Shown here: positions 19,616-28,670 of the stretch, piece by piece
Layout: every line of letters begins with the position of its first letter
How positions within the stretch are numbered: the first letter of the stretch is position 1
Assembly: GCA_015039315.1 (NCBI GenBank)
Contig: WIDE01000057.1
Span: 179,180 to 211,119, forward strand
Direction: 5' to 3'
Origin: Clavulina sp. PMI_390
Taxonomy: Eukaryota > Basidiomycota > Agaricomycetes > Cantharellales > Hydnaceae
DNA length: 31,940 bases
The notes under the pieces: generated by a model
Told to the model about the DNA's origin: nothing
The model's database searches: none
Seen by the model: the letters and a program-made list of their open reading frames with translations, nothing else
Translations under genes and position numbers: made by a program

Positions 19616-21120
19616 ATGCCCTCCCCATCCGCAACCACCGCCTCTCTCAACATCGACCCGCGCTTGCATATGCAGCCTCAGCAGGGCGTCGTACCCACCA
19701 TCACCAACGAACAGGACGTTACGGGAGTAGCAGGTGTCGTCCAAGATGAAGCCGGCCCGAGTGGCACCGCCACTACCTCCGCTGCTGCCATCGCATCCAA
19801 GGCAGACGAGATTTATGCAGAGTATCAGAGGAGGGCGGCCGCAGCATCGGATGCGGAGGCTGAGGGGGAGCACGTCGCAGTGATGCTGAAGAACCTACCG
19901 GCGAATGCTTTGCCTCCCGTGAGTTTACGAGACAACTCGTGATATGTGGAATGTAAACAAGCTCATGTGACTTTGTTTGCCCCTTCATTTTCTACATCGT
20001 CGTCTTCTTCTTCGTGGTCGCCGTCGCTGTCTCTGATGTGTTGGCACTATCTATGGACTCCTTCGCTCTTGCTCTCGACACCATCTCTGGATATTACGTC
20101 ACTCTCTAACCACTGTGCATCACCTCGCACCTGATACTGGTTCATCTCACATGCTTCATTCCTGCTCCAACGTCCCATCTCGACTAATCCGGAATAGAAC
20201 CTCGACCCTGCTGAGCTTCGAGAACTCTACGCACAAGCAGCAGCACAACACGGAACCGTCCCTCCTCCCGCACACGGTTCACATGACCCTCACATGCAGC
20301 ACCATCTGGGACCCGAAGCATATGACGAAGCTGTGTATCATCATCAGTTGGGTGTTGACGCTGATATGGATGGTGGAGCAGGGGGTGTCGCTGGTGCTGC
20401 TGGTGGTGCAGCGGGGAGGAGGAAGAAGGCTGGTGAGATGGGGAACGCAGAGGATTGGACGAGGCAGCGCAAGGATAACCACGTACGTTTCGTCTTTACT
20501 CTCGAGAGTCGAGTCGCTCAATGGTTCAACTTGCTGACAATCGTCCCTTCTTCATCTATGCTTACCGGATGGTCGTCGTCCCACCTCCCACCCTCGTTCC
20601 GCCCACTGCGCACGACTGACGCTTTTCGCCCATGTCGTCGTATGCTTCTACCGTTCCCGCTGTTCATCTCGTGTTCAACTCGTCATTCGATTCATTCGAC
20701 TCTATATGCTCGTTGATCCAACAGAAAGAGGTAGAGCGTCGACGTCGTGGTGCCATCAACCAAGGCATCAACGAACTCTCCGCTCTCATGCCAACCAACG
20801 GCAGCTCCGACAAAGCCAAGGGCGCCATCCTCACTCGCGCCGTCCAATACATTCGCTCACTCAAGGAGAACGAGACACGCAACATCGAGAAGTGGACGCT
20901 CGAGAAGTTGTTGATGGATCAGGCAATGGGTGATTTGCAAGCGACGATTGACGAGACGCGGAGGCGATGGGAGGAGGAGCGAGTGAAGACGGTCACACTG
21001 GAAAGCCAGATTGAGATGCTGAAGACGCAGGTGGCATCACTGCAGGTGCAGTTGGGCGAGGCGACGGGGAGTGCTGGTGATGCGGGGGGTGCAGGGAGTA
21101 AGCGGCAGAGGACAGAATGA
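19616..21120 (+). CDS. bHLH transcription factor, Cbf1/USF-like
   Basis: Three exons, 19616-19918, 20198-20482 and 20725-21120, phase 0, 327 residues. Exon 1 starts MPSPSATTAS and ends KNLPANALPP. Exon 2 begins NLDPAELRELYAQAAAQ, passes a His-rich and a Gly/Ala-rich stretch, and ends in RQRKDNH. Exon 3 opens with KEVERRRRGAINQGINELS, so the basic region is complete only after splicing (residues about 190-206). GAILTRAVQYIRSLKE is helix 2; a long coiled coil follows (residues about 215-310), then a Gly-rich end, SKRQRTE. Base-contacting His, Glu and Arg are intact, so E-box (CACGTG) binding as a dimer is expected, as for yeast Cbf1, which acts in sulphur metabolism and centromere function. The introns are long for this window (279 and 242 bp); a further small exon in the first cannot be excluded. 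Confidence 0.87.
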
Positions 21121-22336
21121 AGGCGTATGCACGGGGCTTTTCCCTCTCTTCCTCTGTTTCTCCTCCCTACGTCACCATCTGTAATACTTATTTCGTCGCT
21201 TTTCCGCTATCAGTGTCGTCATGTATCTTTCATTGCGTGTGCTCACAAAACCTTTTTCTTTGCCTTTCTCCCTTGTGGCTCATTGCTCTCGGTTCCTCCT
21301 TTGGGTGTATTTAGTGTCTTCTGTCTCGCTTTTCATGATAACTCTTATCACAGCTCTCATATCTTCTGTGCCAGTCCGATTATTCTGTCTCCGTGCGATA
21401 CCTGTCCTTGGTATCCTCGTATTTCCACCCCACGCCAGACTCCATGTAATCCTAGTGTGTAATCAATCTGCCAATCTGAGCCTCACGCAGTGTCCAGATA
21501 TGAGATTCTCTTGCGGAGTATACAGAGAGTCAATTGACTCACTGGTCATATACGGTATTTTGCCGTTCCTAACAAATGACATGGAGAAGGCGGATCATAT
21601 CAGCAAGACAAGGTGGGTCCTGCAAGGTACGAGAAGTCTTAAAAGTGGATTTCAAGATAAGTTTATGGCTTGTGCCCAAAAGGGAAGCCTGGGAGCATGA
21701 TGCTTGCACTCAGCAGGAAAAAATTGGGAACGAAGCACTGTACGGAACAACCATAAGTTCAGTCCTGCGCCGCGGAGGTCCAAAGCACACTGTCTGACAT
21801 CAACCAACGATTATTCTCGGTAACGATTAGTGAAACTACATTTATTCAGCGGCGGTATCCACGAGAAAGACATCTTATTACCGCCTTGTGCTCGTTGAGC
21901 ACAACCCTATACGCCTTTGCTATCCTATGGCATGGGAAATTCTTCTATAGTCCGATGCAATGGAATCTATCATAACTCGTAATAAAATAGGCTTTACTGT
22001 GGAAAGCAAGGATTATTTACATGATGCGGCAGCTATATATGTTCGTTGGGACAACGTCACTCCTCAAAGTAGTATTGCTGGTCTTTCTATTAGGCTTATA
22101 TGGCCACAGAGGACAGTCAATAGTCTTGCTATATAAGAATTAGTTGATTATATGTTAGGTAGCTAGCCAAAATGTCCTTCCATTGTTTCAACTAGCGCAA
22201 AACTTCATGAACAGGATCATTGAGGGGGGAAGCCACCTATTGCGCCATTTTTCATACCGAATTAGCGCAAGGCCAAGTGATTCAGTTGCGCCAGGCATTT
22301 GGGATGAATGAAGACTTCTCTGGACAGTTCTACTAT
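21121..22336. other. Convergent intergenic region
   Basis: About 1.2 kb between the 3' ends of the Cbf1-like gene (plus) and the kinase gene (minus). The left part is T-rich and is likely 3' UTR. The rest is AT-rich with no recognised gene or repeat. Confidence 0.45.
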
Positions 22337-24035
22337 CTATTTGCCATGAAACCGCGAGATTTCAATAAGACGAGTCAGAACAACAGGCATGTTTGGTCTG
22401 TTGGGTGCCTCATGGTCCCACATATCTGTTATTAATATCCAGACGAGATCGACTGTTGCATCGCTTAGCGCCCCGAAGTTTCCTGGAGGCGGACGCCTGG
22501 GTCGCAACCCACGCTGCGCGGCATTAGATGCGGCCCATTCATTGGGGTATTCGGCAAATGGTTTCTGTAAGGTGGTCAGCTCAAGGATGGTCATCCCGAA
22601 TGCATAGCAGTCGGAAGCGGTGGTAGTACGGAAGGATGCTGCTTCCGACGGCAAAAGAAGCTCTGGCGCAAGGTGTCGAAGCTTTCCACCCTGAGCAATA
22701 TGTGTCTCTGAGCGGGTTTCCTCATGCTTAATGCGCGAAAATCCAAAATCACACAAGAGGCCATTCCCCTCAGCATCTATGAGAATGTTTCGCTGGAGGT
22801 TGAAATTGAAATTGTGAATGGTTGAACACTGTGACAGGGATGTGTGAGACGGCAAAGCTTACTGCGTGGAGGTCGCCATGTACAATGGGAGGTAATAGCC
22901 CGTGAAGATACTTCAGGGCGGATGCAATATCACAAACCTAGAAGGGAACATAATAAATGTTACTTGAAGGCAAGGCGTATGTTATTATTGAATCTCACGA
23001 TATTCAGCGTCGCAGCAGCTCGCTGCGTGGGCACATCTAAACTGCTCAGATACCGTATTGCATTCCCATTGACCGCAAGCGGAGTGATGATTGAGAGTGG
23101 GTGGTCATTGGTACACGAAACCCCGAGAATAGGAAGAATATTTGGATGGTGGATTTGAATCTGAGACACGATCTCTCGCCGAATTGCCTTCCCATATTAT
23201 CCTTAAGGTCAAATATACGAGAACAAGAGAGATCAATAACATACCATCACAATCCTGTGGCCTTCAGACGACGTCCAATCTCCATTCTCTGGAGGGTGGG
23301 CTTCTCGAAGTGCTACGGCTTTCCCGTCAAGATGTGCGCTCCAAATGCTAGCTTCTCCGCCAGCTGTCTTGAACTTTCGATTCAAGACTTTGAGAGTCCT
23401 GACTCGGCGCGGGAGTTTAGATGAGCGTGTCACAATGTTTTGGAGTGAGCGCAGGATTCGAGGTCGGTTTGTTCCCAGTCTCTGTGGAGGGTTGTCAAGA
23501 GCCTAGATCATGAACCGGCTCAGCATATGCCAAATGAGCTGGGAAATTTTAACCAAAGCATACACTTTGAAGGATTTCTAGAAAGAAATCCTCGTTTGTG
23601 TGACGATCCATGATATCAAAGGATTCAGGATCATTGACAATACTTTGTGCTAACATAATTGGATCTATCTTCTATGGGGAGATATCAGGAGGCTTTGTTA
23701 GCTAGCGAGAATTAAACACTATTTAGACGAGGATATTCACATCCATCAAAGTTTCGCCCGCCCCACGCGGATTTTCTCCCAAGTTTAGAATGCTACCCAG
23801 AAAAGTAGAAGCAGGTTTGGAATTAATTGAACCCTCCCGTAGTTCATGTTCAACAAGTTGGGAAAGCTCCATCGACATAGCACTGGTAATTTCAGAACTC
23901 GTTTGTTCCGCAATCGTAAGGTGTTGTTGAATAAGAGAGGAAAAGAACCAGCAGTTCTCCTGTTAGAAAGCTTAACTTTCAGATACGAGAAAAAAGAGAG
24001 CGGAACCCACGGGCCATAGTGTAATCGACTCGAGG
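22337..24035 (-). CDS. Module A-kinase gene, 5'-truncated (probably a pseudogene)
   Basis: Exons read on the minus strand: 24012-24035 (a remnant ending ITLWP), 23741-23959 (ENCWFFSSLIQQHL, the last module A exon), 23564-23671, 23245-23502, 22999-23187, 22863-22937 and 22337-22792. All junctions are phase 0. The kinase part is TKL-like: Gly-loop AGGEASIWSA, beta-3 VALREAH with Arg where the ATP-binding Lys is expected, helix C IRREI, HPNILPILG, HGDLHA for HRD, RNIL, CDFGFSR, LAPELL, SDCYAFGMTILEL and APNRPNM. The exon sizes 108, 258 and 75 nt are the same as in the kinase at 25410-28005. Upstream of 24035 the rest of module A is missing, replaced by a bHLH fragment on the other strand, so no normal start exists. 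An internal ATG in exon 23741-23959 (MSMELSQL) could give a shortened kinase. Module C is absent. Confidence 0.72.
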
Positions 24036-24678
24036 CAGCGCAAAGATAATCATGTACGTTTTATTTTTGCTTTCGAGAGTTGCGTCGCTCAAGGGTTCAA
24101 CATGCTGACAATCCTCGCGTTCCATTTCACATCCCTCGATCTGCGCTTGCTCTTTCCCCCGTTTGCCATATTGTTCGTCAAAGATTCTTTTTGTCCACAT
24201 CGCTGCACGCCTTTGCACCCTTCCATGCTGCAGATCTGCTCGGCTCGACATACACTCCGCCCGATTACACCTCTCCTGTTCATCCAACAGAAAGAAGTAG
24301 AGCGTCGACGTCGTGGTGCCATCAACCAAGGCATCAATGAACTATCCTCCCTCTTGCCCACTAACGGCGGCCCCGACAAAGCCAAGGGTGCCATCCTCAC
24401 CCGCGCCGTCCAATATATTCGTTCACTCAAGAAGAACGAGACGCGCAACATCGAAAAATGGACGCTCGAGAAGCTGCTGATGGATCAGGCGATAGGAGAT
24501 TTACAAGCAACGATTGATGAGACGTGACGACGATGGGAGGAGGAACAAGTGAAGAATGTGACGCTGGAAGGCCAGATCGAGATGCTGAAGACACAGGTGG
24601 CATCGCTGCAAGCCCAGTTGGGCGAGGCAAAAGGGACTGCTGGTGATGCAGGGGGTGCGGGGAGTAAGCGGCTGAGGG
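24032..24678 (+). pseudogene. Duplicated 3' fragment of the Cbf1-like bHLH gene
   Basis: This segment copies about 20,460-21,110 of the intact gene: the end of exon 2 (RQRKDNH), the whole intron (24051-24290, 240 bp against 242 bp) and exon 3. It is therefore a DNA-level duplication, not a retrocopy. Exon 3 starts KEVERRRRGAINQGINELS and the helix-loop-helix is intact, but a TGA at 24525-24527 replaces an Arg codon after QATIDET. Reading stays open after the stop until similarity ends near 24,678. The promoter, exon 1 and most of exon 2 are missing. Differences from the parent are mostly silent or conservative. A short bHLH peptide without the basic region (open from 24102) is conceivable but unlikely. 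Confidence 0.88.
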
Positions 24679-25409
24679 TATGCAGTATCCAAATGGAGTA
24701 TTTGGATATCGGTATTTTGCTTCGATGATCTCGGAGCGCCATTGTGAAGGTGGGCTGTCTCGTCTATCGGGATGTTGCGCATATGACTCTATTACATATG
24801 TGTTCTCCAGCTACCATGCTTGCAGTGGTAGACAATAATTTATTGCTGAGATTGAGATGAGCAACGGAGGAGCAGTATTGGCGTGCAGAAATACAGGCGA
24901 CCCAAACGCTGTTCCAATCAAGATACAGTACTCGAAACCTACGGTATATCCCGGCTCTCCCGAATATCCAAATACAGCTCCAAAATACTGACACAGTATT
25001 GCACCCCAACAAGCCGGAGCCGGACCCACGAGGCAGTGCGACACAACCTCCTAAACAAAGCCCCTTCCCCTTTCACCCATCTAAGAGCCTCAAGGACTCG
25101 TCTTTCACATTATATCACTCACCAACCCTGGAATTAAGGCCACTACGCCTCCCTGTGCAACAGATAAATCCACCGTAGAGCGTTCAATACGTCTAGCCTG
25201 AAGAACACACTGCCCAAACTATCCTCCGCTAGAGCACATTCCCGGATTCTCTGCCCCGACTTTACCCCCCAAGGCTCTTTTATTTTTTACCCACTCACAA
25301 CTGGAAGTCAAGTAAGCCTCAAACGTCATCTTACGGCGCCCGCCAGCTACCCTACACTGAGAGAATTGATGCTTGATGCCATATACAGCGTCTTGGAGAG
25401 AATTACATC
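24679..25409. other. Non-coding stretch with repeated AT-rich words
   Basis: It starts where the bHLH duplicate ends. Near 24,682-24,706 there is a small palindrome (ATCCAAAT, 5-nt loop, ATTTGGAT), and related words (AATATCCAAATAC, AATACTG) recur around 24,960-25,000. I recognise no module A, kinase or transposase piece here. It should include the promoter of the kinase gene that follows. Confidence 0.4.
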
Positions 25410-28005
25410 ATGCTTTCTTGTCCTAAGGATCCAACCAAAACCCCCGTAAAACCTTCTTGCCCTAACAACCGTCCTCGATCTAACGGCCTAAATTATCGTT
25501 CTATAGGCTCTTGATCCAATCCCATTTGCAAAAACAATTATCACTAGCCCGGGGTCCTTCAATATTATGAATGATGAAACAAGTCAAGCCTTTTTCCTGG
25601 ACATTCTTCAAGCCGTATGCACAGATCCTTCTCCTCAGAAATATGAGTAGACTGATAGGCGCCTGCTTTAATAGGCTCTTGACGAGCCTCCATACAGACT
25701 TGGGGGAAGCCGACCTCAAGTTTTACGTGTGGTCCAAGATATTGTGGCATGTCTGGGCAAGCTCCCTAGTCGAGTGAAGACGTTGCAATTGCACAACCGA
25801 GTTTTCAAGGATGCTGGGGGTGAGGCTTTTATTTGGACTGCTGAATTCAATAGTCAATTAGTGATTGTTCGGGAGGCACGACCTCCCGAGAACCGAGACT
25901 GGGCCTCACCTGAAGGCAGGAACATTGTGTTGGTGTGCTATGCTTCTCTTTATTGTTTTTACTCCCTCTACTGATAGAGTTGTTGAGGAAAGGCAATACA
26001 GCGAGAAATAATGTCTCAGATCCAAATTCAACATCGGAATGTGCTACCTGTTCTTGGAATCTCATCTGATCATCATCATCCACTAGCAATTGTGACACCA
26101 TTTGCTGCCAATGGGAATGCAATTAGCTACTTAACTGGTTTAGAAATGTCTGAGCAACCTGCTGCAATGTTCAGAATTGTGAGTTTTGGTCTGGGCCTCA
26201 AACTGTGCTGAGTATTCTTATCCTCTATCAAAGATTCACAATATAACATCTGCCCTGGAGTACCTTCATGGAATGCTCCCTCCCATTGTCCATGGTGATA
26301 TTCATGCAGTAGGCACTGAATCAGTTGTTTGACTGCCAAGCTGATTGATAAAAAATGAATTTAGCGGAATATACTGGTAGATTCTGAAGGTGAAGGTCTT
26401 CTCTGTGATTTTGGCCTATCCCGCATAAAGCATGAACCAACCCGCACTACAACTGGGGCCCTTGAGGGTGGGAAGCTGCGCCATCTTGCTCCAGAGCTTC
26501 TGATGTTACAGCCCAATCAACCTTTCCGTTCCACCCCAGCTTCTGATTGTTATGCATTTGGAATGACCATTCTTGAGCTTGCCACACTCCAAAAACCATT
26601 TGTGGAATATCACAACAAGCAGGCAGCCTCCAATGCAGCAAGGAACGGGCTGCGGCCTGAGCAGCCATTGGCAAAAGTATTTGGAGCAATGTGCAACTCC
26701 ACAATCACCATGCTTTGGCAGCTGCTGGAAGAGATGTGGGTACATGAGCCTACCAAAAGGCCAAACATGCAGGCAGTTCTCAGCAGTATCATTCAACTCT
26801 CTGTGGATCATTCACAGGCTCTCTCCCTGAAAAATGATACTCCTATTTTACCAACTAGCCCACCTGCAGTAACTGACAGCTCTTCAATGAGCCTGGTATC
26901 CCCAATGCAGCATCACCATCTACCATTAGCTGCTACATATTCAGCTGTGTTTGAAACTCCTCAAACTCAACAAAATATTGATTTGTACAGCATTGTTGTT
27001 CTGGGAGATGATGACCACCAAATTGGCCATTCCCTCCTGCATGCACTAGATATGCTGGAACAGATCAATTCTTTCTCAAATGCAGACAAAGATGACTTTG
27101 CAGCAGCTCAGGTGTGTCCTGAATCTATAGTGTCATGACTCTCATTCACTGAAAGCTCACTGTTTCAGTATTATGCAAGAAAGCTCCATCCCCTCAAATC
27201 CTGTGTTGAAGCTCCAAAAATTCCTAGAACAAGCACAAATGAGCTAAAGAACCTTCTCTCTGTATTGCTGAGGATACATTGGAGGACAGTTATCTTGCAT
27301 GCAAAACTGGAGGACATTCTAGCTAGCATTGAATATGCTTGTCACTTTCTCCCAAGAGTTTATGAGGGAGATGAGCTGAATAGCAAACTTGCTGATCTTT
27401 TATCCCAAAAAGGATATGCACTGTATATCTTTCAGTTCAATTTCAGAGCTATTAAACTCTTCCAGCAGGGAATCCTACTTTGGGCCAAGCTGGGTGCAGC
27501 TAATAACCTGGAAATGCTTCCAGATATGGTTGACTCTTACCAGATACTATCATGGGCCTACCTGGATGTAGGTGAACATGCACTGGCGCTGGAACAGGCC
27601 CTGAAGGCCACACAAATAGCCAAAGATGGCTCACAGCTCTTTGGTTCTGGCCCAAATATTGATTCTGGATGGCCCAAGTGGCTTTTGCCATTGTGCCTTT
27701 CAAATGTTTCACGGGTCTTTTGTGCAATGCAAGAATTTGATGATGCACTCATTTATGGGAAACAAGCAGCAGAGCTTGGACGAGATGGATTCCACTGCAG
27801 CCCATCCAATCCCACAGCTGGCTCATTTGCACTGGGCCTTGATTGGTATGAGAAGTCATTGGTTGGGTTAGGATTGTGGCAGGATAGCAGTCTCCATGAG
27901 ATGTGCTCACCAAGAGAATGGAGGGATATGTTGACCTTGCTTGATATTGATCAATCTGAATATGAATATGTACATACAAAGGTACTAGGCCTTGACTCCT
28001 CTTAG
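25410..28005 (+). CDS. TKL-like protein kinase fused to module C
   Basis: Exons: 25410-25445 (putative start, MLSCPKDPTKTP), 25507-25614, 25675-25932, 25993-26178, 26234-26308, 26365-27111 and 27169-28005; all phase 0, about 748 residues. The kinase carries AGGEAFIWTA, beta-3 VIVREAR (Arg in place of Lys), helix C IQREI, NVLPVLG, HGDIHA (HRD position), RNIL, CDFGLSR, LAPELL, SDCYAFGMTILEL and KRPNM. A Ser/Pro-rich linker follows, then GHSLLHALDMLEQ and module C (LSQKGYALYIFQF, DSYQILSWAYLDVGEHALAL, YGKQAAELGR, EWRDMLTLL), ending at 28005. The intron after AAQ sits where the A-C genes have it after SAQ. Exons 2, 3 and 5 match the sizes in the minus-strand paralogue. From exon 4 onward CpG is nearly absent, yet there is no stop or frameshift. 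Catalytic Asp, Asn and DFG are present; the missing Lys leaves activity uncertain. The first exon is the weakest part. Confidence 0.8.
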
Positions 28006-28348
28006 TAGCTGAGCAATCCCATCCCAAGGACAGCCTCAAGATTTAGGGGCCAATCATTAGTGATAATTGATCTGATCCCCACAGGTGCTTTGGTAAGCAC
28101 ATGGTGCAGTGATTGATTCAGACAAATGAAGTGAAACTGGTATCAGGAAGTAGACTAAGGCCAGGTTGACAGGTTCAATACATGTTAGTGATATGTGTAG
28201 AGGGTGAGTGATCCTGATCATGTTCAAGTCTAGACCAGAGAGCCTGGACCTCAGAGCTGACAGGACCATGTTTGAACAGGCTGGCTGATCAAAGAAGACC
28301 AGCCCTGAGTCTTTGAGTTGCTTGACACCTTCTTCCTTCTTTGTCCCT
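28006..28348. other. Intergenic, CpG-poor
   Basis: This 343-bp stretch is the 3' flank of the kinase-module C gene. CpG is absent by eye. The right part (from about 28,200) has no coding signal and may be retroelement sequence adjoining the LTR, which I cannot confirm. Confidence 0.4.
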
Positions 28349-28670
28349 GTCAAGTGCTTAGCACCCCAAACCTTGCCTTTTGTTCATCCTCCCTCTTTTG
28401 TTCCTAGAAGATATATATAGCCTGTGGACAGTAGGTAGAAGGACAAGTAAGATTCCCCACAGATTAGATCAGATATTGGAGGAACTATTGTGTCTCCACC
28501 TGTTCCCATTGTTAAATATAATCTAATTCCCCCTCTTCTCAGCCTCTTAGTGTTAGGTGTGTGTGAAGACCCTGAGTAGCCTCAGAGCTTAAGACCAAGC
28601 AGAGCTTGTAGTCTGTGCCTTGGGTTGTGAGCAGCATAGCTGGTGGGATCCAAGAGTGATTGCCCACAAG
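28349..28670 (+). mobile_element. Probable solo LTR of a retrotransposon
   Basis: It begins TGTCAAGTGCTTAGCACC, a TG-start fungal LTR-like end. A TATA box (atatatatag, 28411-28420) follows about 60 bp in, then a C/T-rich promoter-like tract and non-coding sequence. No gag, pol or second LTR is seen in the window, so a solo LTR or fragment is the simplest reading. I recall similar sequence from Rhizoctonia Ty3/gypsy elements but cannot check. The right end is only approximate; candidate CA ends lie near 28,640 and 28,670. Confidence 0.38.

Noticed and set aside
24102..24527. A 141-codon frame through the duplicated bHLH fragment as a functional gene
   Set aside because: It reads through the intron, lacks the first part of the basic region and has no promoter copied with it.
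24682..24706. A small palindrome (ATCCAAAT / ATTTGGAT) as a transposon end or regulatory hairpin
   Set aside because: The stem is only 8 bp and no matching partner or duplication was found, so it is only mentioned in the region note.
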